Below are positions 7,200-16,714 of a DNA stretch of 64,000 nt, piece by piece. Each line of letters begins with the position of its first letter. Within the stretch, counting starts at the first letter, position 1. The position numbers and the translations under genes are program-made. Under the pieces are notes generated by a model. It saw only the letters and a program-made list of their open reading frames with translations. It was not told where the DNA came from and made no database searches. Source of the DNA: Clostridium_AM sp900759715 (GTDB lineage: Bacteria > Bacillota > Clostridia > Clostridiales > Clostridiaceae); NCBI GenBank assembly GCA_900759715.1, contig CAAEXF010000019.1, forward strand, positions 51,349 through 115,348, in the 5' to 3' direction.

Positions 7200-9341
7200 A
7201 TGGAAGATATTAATGCAAATAAAATTGAAGTAAAAAATGAAATACAACAGCTAATTAATGAAGGTAAGATGGATCAGGCAGAAAAACTTATTTCACAATA
7301 TGAAGAAATTATTAAAGATGACATAGAAATCATATCTATGAAGGCTGTAATGCTAATAATGTTCAATAAATTAGAAGAAGCTAAAAACATATTGCATAGA
7401 GGTTTGAGCTTAGATAAGAACAATCCCGACATTCTTTTCAATCTAGCCTATGTTTATGAAATCAATGAGCAATATGATGAAGCTTATGAATATTATTTAA
7501 GGGCTAAAAATAATTCAGAGGATAGTGAATTTATTTCTAATGTGGACTCTATAATAAATAATTTAAAAGAAAGTTTTAATTTGAATTTAGAGAATAAAAA
7601 AAGTAATGTAAAAACAAGCATAATTATCTTAACCTACAACAAGTTAGATTATACTAAATTGTGTATAGATAGTATCAGAAAATATACTAAAACTGGAACC
7701 TATGAAATTATAATTGTAGACAATAATTCTACTGATGATACTAGATTATGGCTAAAAGAACAAAAGGACATAAAGGTTATTTTAAATAATGAAAACTTAG
7801 GATTCCCAGGTGGATGCAATGTGGGAATAAAAGCTGCAGAAAAAGAAAATGACATACTTTTACTGAATAATGATACCATTGTAAGTCCGAGATGGCTGGA
7901 AAACCTTAATAACTGTTTGTATAGTGATGAACACGTTGGAGCAGTTGGTGCTGTTACAAATAACTGTGCAAATTATCAAGCAATAAGAACAGAATATCAA
8001 TCAATAGATGAAATGATAGCTTTTGCAGATAAATACAATATGTCTGATTCATCAAAATGGGAACAAAAGGTAAGATTAATAGGATATTGCATGCTAATTA
8101 AAAGAGCAGTAATGGATAAAATAGGACTTTTAGATGAAAGTTTTTTTCCAGGTAATTTCGAAGATGATGATTTTGGTTACAGAATTCAATCAGAAGGCTA
8201 TAAATTAATGCTTTGCAATGATACATTCATTCATCATTTTGGAAGCACATCTTTTAAGGAAAATCCAGAAAAATTAAACAGCTTGCTTAAAGAAAACTCA
8301 AAAAAATTTATAAATAAATGGAGCTTTAATTCAGAAAAAAATTGCGTTGTAAATTTTAATATTATACAAAAACTTGATATGAACAAGGTTGATTTTAATG
8401 TGCTTCATATAGGTTGTGGTACGGGATCTCTTTTGTATAAAATAAAATATAAATTTAAAGATGCAAAATTGTATGGGATGGATCAGAATAAAACAACAGC
8501 TAAAATATTGAATAATTTTATAAATGTAAAAGTAGCAAGCATTGATGATGAATTAGCTTATCCTGAAGATTTCTTTGATTATATCATTGTTACTAATAGT
8601 GTGGAATGTTCAAAAGCACCTAGAATTGCAGTACAAAAATTATTAAAGTTCATTAAAGGAACAGGGAAAATAATAGTTACTGTAAAAAACTCGAATTTTT
8701 ATGAAGAGCTTATAAAAATTTTAATGGGAAGTGCAGATTTTGATAATAAAAAAATGTATAACTATAATGAGATTAAAGAAATATTCTCTTGCGAGGATTT
8801 TTCAGACACTACCATTGAAAGTGAAACTGTAAATATATCCTCTGATAACGAAATGGTATTAGATCATATATGCAAGTTAACTGAAGAAAATATGAAGTTT
8901 CAATATATGACTGAAGAATATTTGATAACTTTTGGCAAGAATTTTATAGATAAAAAAGAAATATCATATATTTTAAGAAGAATAGAAAATTCTATTTCTG
9001 TTGAAGAAAACTTAAAACTATTAAGTAATTATTTGGATAAAATCAACTATGAAGTTTTAAATGAAATAATCATGAAAAATATAATAAAAAGAGAAGAAGT
9101 ATTTAATATTATTTCCATAAATCTATATAACAATCATAAATATGTGGAAGCATTAAATATACTGGAGTTAGCCTATAAGTATAATCCTAAAGATAAAGAT
9201 ACAATTTATAATATGGCATATATAATTTATACATTAGGAGATAAAGAAACTGCATTAGCTTATCTGGATTCTTTTTCTAATATTCATGATGAAGATATTT
9301 TAAAATTGAAGGAAGAAATATTAGGTGATGAAAATGAATAA
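7200..9341 (+). CDS. TPR / GT2 glycosyltransferase / methyltransferase fusion
   Basis: Four parts can be read in this 713-residue protein. An N-terminal TPR region (about 15-125) precedes a GT2 domain (about 138-370: SIIILTYNKLDYTKLCIDSI, IIVDNNSTDDT, LLLNNDTIVS, GNFEDDDFGYRI). Next is a class I SAM-dependent methyltransferase-like domain with motif I VLHIGCGTGS (about 401-410), then C-terminal TPR repeats (about 650-700). It probably adds a sugar to flagellin or to a growing glycan and may methylate it. The GNFEDDDFG stretch is typical of rhamnosyl-type GT2 enzymes. The ATG follows AGAGGTG. Its 3' end overlaps the next gene by 8 bases, indicating one transcript. Confidence 0.85.
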   Translation: MEDINANKIEVKNEIQQLINEGKMDQAEKLISQYEEIIKDDIEIISMKAVMLIMFNKLEEAKNILHRGLSLDKNNPDILFNLAYVYEINEQYDEAYEYYLRAKNNSEDSEFISNVDSIINNLKESFNLNLENKKSNVKTSIIILTYNKLDYTKLCIDSIRKYTKTGTYEIIIVDNNSTDDTRLWLKEQKDIKVILNNENLGFPGGCNVGIKAAEKENDILLLNNDTIVSPRWLENLNNCLYSDEHVGAVGAVTNNCANYQAIRTEYQSIDEMIAFADKYNMSDSSKWEQKVRLIGYCMLIKRAVMDKIGLLDESFFPGNFEDDDFGYRIQSEGYKLMLCNDTFIHHFGSTSFKENPEKLNSLLKENSKKFINKWSFNSEKNCVVNFNIIQKLDMNKVDFNVLHIGCGTGSLLYKIKYKFKDAKLYGMDQNKTTAKILNNFINVKVASIDDELAYPEDFFDYIIVTNSVECSKAPRIAVQKLLKFIKGTGKIIVTVKNSNFYEELIKILMGSADFDNKKMYNYNEIKEIFSCEDFSDTTIESETVNISSDNEMVLDHICKLTEENMKFQYMTEEYLITFGKNFIDKKEISYILRRIENSISVEENLKLLSNYLDKINYEVLNEIIMKNIIKREEVFNIISINLYNNHKYVEALNILELAYKYNPKDKDTIYNMAYIIYTLGDKETALAYLDSFSNIHDEDILKLKEEILGDENE

Positions 9342-11481
9342 TAAAAAGATATGCTTTATAACTTGTGTAAATGATGATAGACAATACGAAGAGTGTTTAT
9401 TATACATAAATAACTTGAACATTCCTGAAGGCTATGAAATAGATGCTGTTTCAATTAAAGAAGCTGAAAGCATGGCAGCCGGATATAATGCAGCAATGAA
9501 TAGTACTGATGCTAAATATAAAGTTTATTTACATCAAGATGTTTTTATAATTAATAAAAATTTTATATTGGATTTTTTGAGTTTATTTAAAAAAGATGAA
9601 AAAATTGGATTGATAGGCATGACAGGTTCTAAGGCAATTGCAATTGACGGAAGTTGGGGCAAATCGGAATACAAATATGGGAAAAAATATAAAAAACAAA
9701 ATGGTGCTATTGAATTAGTGGAATTTAATGAAATTAATAAAAGTTATGATAGTGCTAAAGTAATAGATGGAGCTATAATGATAACTCAGTATGATTTGGC
9801 ATGGAGAGAAGATATAATTGATGGATGGTCATTTTATGATGCTTCACAATGTAATGAGTTCGTATTAGAGGGATATAAAATAGTAATACCAAACCAGCTT
9901 AAGCCATGGTATATACATGAATGTAAAATGGATAAAAATGTTAATGATTATGAAAATAATAGAAAAAATTTTATAGCGGAATATTATAATTACATGTTAT
10001 TACCTAATCAGGGTGTGTTTGGAAGTCATTTGCTGTATAACTTAGGGAGAAATTCTCATATAGGAAAAGAGTATAAATTTATATATCCTGAAGGCATAAA
10101 TATAGGTAAAAATGTAGTAGTGTTAGAGGAGTCTTATTTAATGATTCCTTATAATAATTTTAATGATGAACCGAGAATAATTATTGAAGATGGTTGTCAA
10201 ATAGGAAAAAGATGTACTATTTCTGCTACAAATAGAGTTACAATAGAGAAAAATGTAATTATGGCAGCAAATATTCACATAACAGATCATAATCATGAGT
10301 ATAAACAAGTAGGTATACCAATTATGTATCAAGGAGTAACCTCTTTTACAAATGAGGTAGTAATAGGGCAAGGTAGCTGGATTGCCAATAATGTTGTAAT
10401 ATCAGGTAATGTACATATTGGACTTGGATGTACTATTGGAGCTAATAGTGTTGTTAACTGTGATATACCAGATTACTGTGTCGCGGTTGGAAGTCCTGCT
10501 AAAGTTATAAAATGTTTTGACAGAGTTTCAGGCGAGTGGATTAAAGTAAAAAATGAAAACCACTTAGCAGAAGTTCTTGGAAAAAGACAAACGAGTGCAC
10601 CGTTAATTACAATTGGTATTTTTACTTATAATAGATCTAATTATTTGGATAAATGCTTACAGTCCATATTTAATCAAATAGGAAATGACAATTTATTTGA
10701 AATTTTAATTAGTGATAATAATTCTACAGATGATACAAAGTTAGTAGTGGATAAGTATAAGGCTAAATACAGCAATTTAAAATATTACAAGAATGAGAAT
10801 AATGTTGGACCAATGAAAAATGTTCATAAAGTTTTCGAAAGAGCTTCAGGTGAATTTGTAATTGCACATGGTGATGACGATTATTTATCATATTTATCAG
10901 TTTATAAATTGGTAGATATGATATATAAAAATAGAGATTGTTCAATAATGTATATGCTTCATTCAAATAAGGAATTTAGTATATATAATGGAACTGGTAT
11001 CAATGATTATATTGGACAGGTTTCTTTTATATCTACATTTATATCGGGTATGGTATTGAAAAAAAGTGATTTTTCTAAAATTCAAGATAAGGAAAAATTT
11101 GTTTATACGGATATTAATCAAGTATACATTCAATTAGAATTACTAAGAAATAATCCTAAATTTGCTGTATTAAAAGGAAAAACTCTTGATGGAAACTCAG
11201 GCGAACACAATCCAGAGGGATATAACTTTGGCGAGGTTTTTATTAAAAATTACTTAGACATATTGCATTATTTTACACAATATGGGTTAGAAGAACGTAT
11301 AATAAAGAACGAGAAATATAAACTTTTAAAATCCATGATAATTCCTTGGTGTAGAAAAATTATAACTGAAAATATAAAATTAGACATTAGTGATATTATG
11401 ACATTATTTTACAATTATTATAAAGACGAAACTTATTTTGAAGAAGCTAATAAACAATTACAAAAAATTTTAAAACAGTAG
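9334..11481 (+). CDS. Glycosyltransferase / hexapeptide acetyltransferase / GT2 fusion
   Basis: This protein of about 715 residues joins three modules. Residues 1-220 form a GT-A-like domain (KICFITCVNDDRQYEECLLY, YLHQDVFIINKNF, VIDGAIMITQYDL). Residues about 230-400 are a left-handed beta-helix with hexapeptide repeats, as in maltose/galactoside O-acetyltransferases (IGKRCTISATNRVTIEKNVI, ITDHNHEYKQVGIP, VAVGSPAKVIK). From about 415 comes a GT2 domain (LITIGIFTYNRSNYLDKCLQ, ISDNNSTDDT, AHGDDDYLS). One chain may thus transfer two sugars and acetylate one. ATG 9334 follows AGGTGA; ATG 9328 is possible. It overlaps the upstream gene by 8 bases. Confidence 0.82.
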   Translation: MNNKKICFITCVNDDRQYEECLLYINNLNIPEGYEIDAVSIKEAESMAAGYNAAMNSTDAKYKVYLHQDVFIINKNFILDFLSLFKKDEKIGLIGMTGSKAIAIDGSWGKSEYKYGKKYKKQNGAIELVEFNEINKSYDSAKVIDGAIMITQYDLAWREDIIDGWSFYDASQCNEFVLEGYKIVIPNQLKPWYIHECKMDKNVNDYENNRKNFIAEYYNYMLLPNQGVFGSHLLYNLGRNSHIGKEYKFIYPEGINIGKNVVVLEESYLMIPYNNFNDEPRIIIEDGCQIGKRCTISATNRVTIEKNVIMAANIHITDHNHEYKQVGIPIMYQGVTSFTNEVVIGQGSWIANNVVISGNVHIGLGCTIGANSVVNCDIPDYCVAVGSPAKVIKCFDRVSGEWIKVKNENHLAEVLGKRQTSAPLITIGIFTYNRSNYLDKCLQSIFNQIGNDNLFEILISDNNSTDDTKLVVDKYKAKYSNLKYYKNENNVGPMKNVHKVFERASGEFVIAHGDDDYLSYLSVYKLVDMIYKNRDCSIMYMLHSNKEFSIYNGTGINDYIGQVSFISTFISGMVLKKSDFSKIQDKEKFVYTDINQVYIQLELLRNNPKFAVLKGKTLDGNSGEHNPEGYNFGEVFIKNYLDILHYFTQYGLEERIIKNEKYKLLKSMIIPWCRKIITENIKLDISDIMTLFYNYYKDETYFEEANKQLQKILKQ

Positions 11482-11538
11482 ACATATAATATAATCATAT
11501 ATATTATTGTAATTTATCAGGAAAATAGGTGAAAATAA

Positions 11539-12309
11539 ATGAAAGCAGTAATTCTTTGTGGTGGTAAAGGAACACGTATGCGTGAAGAAACTGAATATAG
11601 ACCTAAACCTTTGGTATTGGTTGGTTCAAAACCGATACTATGGCATATAATGAAACTATATTCATTCTTTGGTATAAATGATTTTATACTTTGTACTGGA
11701 TATAAAGGCGATATGATTAAGCAATATTTTATGGAGATGTACTGGAGAAACAATGATTTTACTCTTCATATTAACGGAGAAAAACATATAGAGTATCATA
11801 CTAAAGAAGAAGAAAATTGGAATATTACTATTGTAGATACAGGCCTTGAAACATTAACAGGTGGTCGTTTAAAACAAGTGGAGAGGTATATAGATGAAGA
11901 TACTTTTATGTTTACATATGGAGATGGGCTAAGTAATGTTAATTTAGATGAACTGCTTAAGTATCATAAAAATAAAGATAGAATTGCTACATTAACAGGA
12001 GTCCATCCTATTTCTACTTTTGGATTAATGGATGTTGAAGATGGAATAGTTAAAGCATTTAGAGAAAAACCAATGCTTCAAGATATGGTTAATGGTGGAT
12101 ACATGGTTTTAAATAAAAGAGTGTTTGATTATTTACCAGAAGAAGACTGTATGTTTGAACAAGAGCCATTAATAAATTTAGCAGGGGATTCACAATTGGC
12201 TGTATATGAACACAACGGATTTTGGAAAGCAGTAGATACCTTTAAAGATGTGGAAACAGTAAATAAAATGTGTGAAAAAGGAGATATGCCATGGAAAATA
12301 TGGGATTAG
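11539..12309 (+). CDS. rfbF: Glucose-1-phosphate cytidylyltransferase
   Basis: This 256-residue nucleotidyltransferase makes CDP-glucose from CTP and glucose-1-phosphate, the first step of CDP-linked deoxysugar synthesis. The start AVILCGGKGTRMREETEYRP and the following KPLVLVGSKPILWHI are the nucleotide-binding signature, including the GTRMREETE loop typical of RfbF. Length is normal. ATG 11539 follows ATAGGTGA. It overlaps rfbG by 19 bases, which fixes the two as an operon. Its presence sets the whole sugar cassette as CDP-linked rather than dTDP- or UDP-linked. Confidence 0.95.
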   Translation: MKAVILCGGKGTRMREETEYRPKPLVLVGSKPILWHIMKLYSFFGINDFILCTGYKGDMIKQYFMEMYWRNNDFTLHINGEKHIEYHTKEEENWNITIVDTGLETLTGGRLKQVERYIDEDTFMFTYGDGLSNVNLDELLKYHKNKDRIATLTGVHPISTFGLMDVEDGIVKAFREKPMLQDMVNGGYMVLNKRVFDYLPEEDCMFEQEPLINLAGDSQLAVYEHNGFWKAVDTFKDVETVNKMCEKGDMPWKIWD

Positions 12310-13376
12310 ACATATTTCATAATTTCTATAAAGGGAAAACAGTTTTAGTTACTGGTCATACTGGATTTAAAGGATCATGGTTATCTATTTGGCTTAATGA
12401 ATTAGGGGTAAAGGTTGTAGGATACGGATTAGATCCTTATACAGATAAGGATAATTTTGTAGTTACAGGGTTAAAAGATAAAATAATTGATATAAGAGGC
12501 GACATAAGAGAAGAAGGAAAACTAGATGAAGTTTTTAAAATGTACAAGCCGCAAATAGTTTTTCATTTAGCAGCTCAACCACTTGTAAGATTGTCCTATG
12601 AAAATCCTAAGGAGACATATGAAACTAATGTTATGGGAACTTTAAATGTTCTTGAGTGTATTAGAAAGTCGGATTGTGTTAGAGTTGGTATAATGATAAC
12701 TACAGACAAGTGTTATGAAAATAAGGAACAAATATGGCCTTATAGAGAAGATGACCCCATGGGAGGGTATGATCCTTATAGTTCAAGTAAAGGTTGTTGT
12801 GAACTTTTAATATCTTCATATAGAAATTCTTTTATAAATTCAAAAGATTACGATAAACATGGTAAAGCAATAGCTTCGGTTCGTGCTGGAAATGTAATAG
12901 GTGGAGGAGATTGGTCTAAAGATAGAATAGTTCCAGATTGCATTAGAGCACTAATGAATAGAGAAGATATTAATATTAGAAACCCTAAAGCAGTAAGACC
13001 ATGGCAGCATGTTTTAGAGCCGTTAAGTGGTTATATGCTTTTAGCAAAAAAAATGTACGAAGATAATACAAGCTATTGTAGTGGCTGGAATTTTGGCCCA
13101 GATTATGATTCAATAGTTCCAGTCTCAAAAATAGCAGACTTAATAACAAAAGAATGGGGTAGTGGTAAATGGAGAGATGTATCAAACGAAAATGCACCTC
13201 ATGAAGCTAATTTGCTAAGATTAGATTGTACTAAGGCAAAAACATATCTTAAGTGGTCACCAAAATTAAATATAGAAGAAGCTTTAGAACTTACTTTAGG
13301 TTGGTACAAATATTTTAATGTTAAAGATCCTTATGAATTATGTATTAATCAGATACAAAATTATTGTAAAAAATAA
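12291..13376 (+). CDS. rfbG: CDP-glucose 4,6-dehydratase
   Basis: This 361-residue extended SDR converts CDP-glucose to CDP-4-keto-6-deoxyglucose using bound NAD. Visible motifs are the Rossmann signature VLVTGHTGFKGSWL (about residue 20), the TTDKCYEN segment and the catalytic YxxxK (YSSSK), all typical of RfbG. ATG 12291 lies 7 bases after AAGGAG within the end of rfbF. The product feeds RfbH, encoded at 17.6 kb. Directly after its stop the sequence becomes a patch of broken genes (13.4-13.8 kb), so the original operon has been rearranged here. Confidence 0.95.
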   Translation: MENMGLDIFHNFYKGKTVLVTGHTGFKGSWLSIWLNELGVKVVGYGLDPYTDKDNFVVTGLKDKIIDIRGDIREEGKLDEVFKMYKPQIVFHLAAQPLVRLSYENPKETYETNVMGTLNVLECIRKSDCVRVGIMITTDKCYENKEQIWPYREDDPMGGYDPYSSSKGCCELLISSYRNSFINSKDYDKHGKAIASVRAGNVIGGGDWSKDRIVPDCIRALMNREDINIRNPKAVRPWQHVLEPLSGYMLLAKKMYEDNTSYCSGWNFGPDYDSIVPVSKIADLITKEWGSGKWRDVSNENAPHEANLLRLDCTKAKTYLKWSPKLNIEEALELTLGWYKYFNVKDPYELCINQIQNYCKK

Positions 13377-13395
13377 TTAGAATAAGTAATTTTGT

Positions 13396-13458
13396 GTGAA
13401 TAAAAACGTATTAATTATAGGTGCTAGTGGGTTCGTGTATAGGAAGAAGATAACTTGA
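13396..13458 (+). pseudogene. N-terminal stub of an NAD-dependent epimerase
   Basis: A GTG-initiated frame reads VNKNVLIIGASGFVYRKKIT and stops. The first 13 residues are a classic SDR Rossmann start (GASGFV, normally followed by G), after which similarity ends abruptly. It looks like the first codons of a sugar epimerase/reductase whose body was lost. The position between rfbG and the ThDP enzyme suggests it once belonged to the same sugar pathway. Confidence 0.6.
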
Positions 13459-13466
13459 AAAAATTG

Positions 13467-13618
13467 CTAAGTACATATTGCTTCGGGTAAAACTTGGATG
13501 GTAAGATATCTTCAAGCATTGATAGATCAACATTGTCAAAAAAGTTTGAATAAAAATTGATTAGACTTCTGGGAGTAAATAAATCAATTAAGTTTAAAAG
13601 TTCTTGGCGTTGCTACAT
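13467..13618 (-). pseudogene. Truncated transposase remnant
   Basis: On the minus strand AAGGAGG (13627-13633) precedes an ATG at 13618 by 8 bases, but codon 2 is TAG. Beyond it the frame stays open: QRQELLNLIDLFTPRSLINF continuing to SKFYPKQYVL near 13467. This resembles the start of a transposase, and the rest is missing. It is an insertion-sequence scar, probably the cause of the broken epimerase beside it. Another short open stretch (about 13714-13773, DFEIGRALNKMVMSYAQD) cannot be assigned. The rest of the 430-base gap before 13807 holds no gene. Confidence 0.5.
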
Positions 13619-13806
13619 TTTTAAATCCTCCTTAAAATACTTAAACTAAATACTTTTACCTGATAAATATACTATTAGTCAAAGTATTTCTGAGTATACG
13701 CGAAAATTTGAGTGATAATGATTTTGAAATCGGACGAGCCTTGAACAAGATGGTTATGAGTTATGCTCAAGACTAATCTGAAATATTATAAGTAGGTGAT
13801 AATAGA

Positions 13807-15570
13807 ATGAAGTTATCAGATTATATAGTACAGTTTTTAAAAGAAAATGGAGTTACAACAATTTTTGGATATCAAGGTGGTGCTATAACTCATTTCGTTG
13901 ATTCAATATATAAGGCAGAAGGAATTAAATTTTTATCAACATACCACGAACAGGCAGCAGCATTTGCAGCAGAAGGGTATGCCAGAATTAGTGGAAATAT
14001 AGGAGTTGCCACTGCTACAAGTGGTCCAGGGGCAACAAATTTAATAACTGGCATAGGAAGTTGTTTTTTTGATTCAATACCGTGCTTATACATAACAGGT
14101 CAAGTTAATACATATGAATATAAGTCCTCTAATGAAATAAGGCAGGTAGGCTTTCAAGAAACAGATATAGTGAGTATAGTAAAACCTATAACTAAATACG
14201 CTGCTATGATTACAGAGGCTAATAAAATAAAATATAAACTAGAAAAGGCTATATATTTAGCTAAGTCAGGTAGACCAGGACCTGTATTAATAGATATACC
14301 AATGAATATTCAAAGAACTGATGTAGTAGTTGATGAATTGATAAGCTTTTATGATACTCAGGAGTATTATAAGTATATAGATGAAAAATTTGATATAGAT
14401 AAAGTTAATGAAGTAATGGAATTAATTAAAATTAGTAAAAGACCTATGATACTTGTTGGCGGTGGAGTAAGATTAGCTGGTGCATGTGATGAATTAAGAA
14501 AGCTATCACATATTACAGGAATACCAGTTGTTACTACTTTAATGGGAATAGATTGTATAAGTCATGAAGATGAAAATCATGTAGGATTTATAGGAGCGTA
14601 CGGAAATAGATATTCAAATTTTACTGTAGCAAATTCTGATTTATTAATAGTATTAGGTTCAAGACTAACTTCAAGGCAAACTAGTACTATATTTGACAGC
14701 TTTGCTAGAGAAGCTAAGATTGTTCATGTAGATATAGATAAGAATGAGTTTAATAGAAATATAAAAGAAGATTTAAGTATATATTGTGATTTAAGGGTAT
14801 TTTTAAATAAATTGAATGAGATTATAATAAGTAATGAGTTGAAATTAGATTATAAAGAATGGAAAAGTAAAATAAGTACATATAAAAATAAATATCCATC
14901 TTATCCTACTCAAAAAGATAGTAATAGTTTAGATCCTAATGAATTTATGCATAAATTAGGGCAAATATTAAGTGAAGATACTGTTATATGTTTAGATATA
15001 GGACAGAATCAAATTTGGGCATCACAATCTTTAAAGTTAAAAAATAATCAAAGATTAATAAACGCAGGTGGAATGGGACCGATGGGATATTCATTACCAG
15101 CAGCGATAGGAGCATATTTTGCTAATTCAAATTGTAAAATAGTATCAATATCTGGTGATGGTGGTATTCAGATGAATATTCAGGAGTTGCAAACAATAGT
15201 TAGAGAAAAAATGCCTATAAAGATTATTATTATAAATAATAAAGCATTAGGTATGATTAGACATTTTCAAGAAATGTATTTTGAATCAAAATATTATGGA
15301 ACGATAGAAGGGTATTCTACTCCAGATTTTATAAAGATTAGTGAGGCGTATGGTATAGAATCGTGTAAAATAAGTGATGAAAGTCAAATAAATGAGTTAG
15401 GACAAAAGCTAAATGATGATAAAAGTTATATTATAGAAGTTGAACTTAAAAATAAAACTTATGTAATTCCTAAATTAGCTATGGGGAGACCAATAGAGGA
15501 TCAAGAACCGCTTTTAGATAGAGAAGAATTTGAAAACAATATGATAATTGATGTGTATAGAAAAAAGTAA
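13807..15570 (+). CDS. ThDP-dependent acetolactate-synthase-like enzyme, possible YerE type
   Basis: This 587-residue protein has the three-domain fold of acetolactate synthase. The Pyr domain holds the catalytic Glu48 (STYHEQAAAFAAEGYARISG), a central domain follows (VNEVMELIKISKRPMILVGG), and the PP domain carries the ThDP/Mg motif (SGDGGIQMNIQEL through IIINNKALGMIRHFQEMYF). It lies among CDP-dideoxysugar genes, not valine genes, and no small regulatory subunit is nearby. In yersiniose synthesis a homologue of this class, YerE, adds a two-carbon unit from pyruvate to a CDP-4-keto-3,6-dideoxy sugar; I infer the same here from context. The ATG follows TAGGTGAT. A biosynthetic acetolactate synthase displaced into the island is the alternative. 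Confidence 0.85.
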   Translation: MKLSDYIVQFLKENGVTTIFGYQGGAITHFVDSIYKAEGIKFLSTYHEQAAAFAAEGYARISGNIGVATATSGPGATNLITGIGSCFFDSIPCLYITGQVNTYEYKSSNEIRQVGFQETDIVSIVKPITKYAAMITEANKIKYKLEKAIYLAKSGRPGPVLIDIPMNIQRTDVVVDELISFYDTQEYYKYIDEKFDIDKVNEVMELIKISKRPMILVGGGVRLAGACDELRKLSHITGIPVVTTLMGIDCISHEDENHVGFIGAYGNRYSNFTVANSDLLIVLGSRLTSRQTSTIFDSFAREAKIVHVDIDKNEFNRNIKEDLSIYCDLRVFLNKLNEIIISNELKLDYKEWKSKISTYKNKYPSYPTQKDSNSLDPNEFMHKLGQILSEDTVICLDIGQNQIWASQSLKLKNNQRLINAGGMGPMGYSLPAAIGAYFANSNCKIVSISGDGGIQMNIQELQTIVREKMPIKIIIINNKALGMIRHFQEMYFESKYYGTIEGYSTPDFIKISEAYGIESCKISDESQINELGQKLNDDKSYIIEVELKNKTYVIPKLAMGRPIEDQEPLLDREEFENNMIIDVYRKK

Positions 15571-15652
15571 TAAGGTGACCAAATACAGTGTATTTGATTA
15601 AAATAATAAAAGATGTTAAGTTATTAATAAGTTGAATATGAGGAGTAATTTT

Positions 15653-16714
15653 ATGTTGAATGACATAATTAAAGAAGATATACAATACATAATAAGAAAT
15701 AATTTACCATGGGGTAAATTAGAAAACAAGACAGTGCTTATAACAGGAGCAAATGGAATGATTGCTCAATACATGGTAAGAGTTTTAATTCAACTTAATT
15801 TGGAGTTTAATATAAATTTAAAAGTCATTGCATTAGTTAGGAATAAAGAAAAATCACTAAAAGTATTTAAAGAGTATATGTATAGAAGAAATTTTCAACT
15901 TTTAGTACAGGATGTATGTGATCCTATAAATTTAAATTGTAATATTGATTATATTATTCATGCAGCTAGTCAAGCAAGTCCTAAATATTATAGTGTAGAT
16001 CCAATTGGAACATTAAAACCTAATATTATTGGTACTTTTAATTTGTTAGATTTAGCAAGAAAAAATAAGGTGAAATCATTCTTATATTTCAGTAGTAGTG
16101 AGGTATATGGAGAGATAGAAGAAAAATTTATACCTACAAAGGAAAGTAACTATGGATACATAGATCCAACACAAGTTAGATCTTGCTATGCTGAAAGTAA
16201 AAGGATGAGCGAAAATATGTGTATATGTTGGTTTCATCAGTATGGAGTACCAGTAAAAATAGTAAGACCTTTTCATACGTATGGTCCAGGTATGGTACTA
16301 AATGATGGTAGAGTATTTGCAGATTTTATATCAGATGTTGTGAATAATAGAAATATAATATTGAAAAGTGATGGAAGTGCAACAAGAAATTTTTGCTATC
16401 TTGCAGATGCAGTGAGTGCATTTTTTACAGTATTATTAAAAGGTAATGCTGGTGAAGTTTATAATGTAAGTAATGATTCTTGTGAAATTAGCATAAAACA
16501 ATTAGCTGAGTTATTATCATCCTTGTTTTCAGAAAGAAATATTAAAGTAGAGTATAAGATTAGAGAAAAGCATGACAAATATTTAATAAGTAAAATTAAT
16601 AGGAATTGTGCCGATATATCAAAAATTAAAGCATTAGGGTGGACCCCTTTGTATAATATACAGCAAGGATTTGAAAGAACTATAAGGAGTGTTGAATTTA
16701 ATGATGGAAAATAA
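15653..16714 (+). CDS. NAD-dependent sugar epimerase/dehydratase (extended SDR)
   Basis: This protein of about 353 residues has the Rossmann motif VLITGANGMIAQYMV, the HAASQASP loop and the catalytic YxxxK within CYAESKRMSE, giving an extended SDR like UDP-glucuronate decarboxylases and dideoxysugar reductases. It probably reduces or epimerises the keto group of the CDP-sugar after RfbH and the ThDP enzyme have acted, the role YerF has in the yersiniose pathway. ATG 15653 follows AGGAG by 7 bases; the in-frame TTG at 15632 has no ribosome site. It overlaps the methyltransferase gene by 14 bases. The exact substrate cannot be read from sequence. Confidence 0.82.
   Translation: MLNDIIKEDIQYIIRNNLPWGKLENKTVLITGANGMIAQYMVRVLIQLNLEFNINLKVIALVRNKEKSLKVFKEYMYRRNFQLLVQDVCDPINLNCNIDYIIHAASQASPKYYSVDPIGTLKPNIIGTFNLLDLARKNKVKSFLYFSSSEVYGEIEEKFIPTKESNYGYIDPTQVRSCYAESKRMSENMCICWFHQYGVPVKIVRPFHTYGPGMVLNDGRVFADFISDVVNNRNIILKSDGSATRNFCYLADAVSAFFTVLLKGNAGEVYNVSNDSCEISIKQLAELLSSLFSERNIKVEYKIREKHDKYLISKINRNCADISKIKALGWTPLYNIQQGFERTIRSVEFNDGK

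Noticed and set aside
13807..15570. Housekeeping acetolactate synthase for valine/leucine
   Set aside because: No small subunit or ilv gene is near, and it sits in a CDP-sugar operon; kept only as an alternative.
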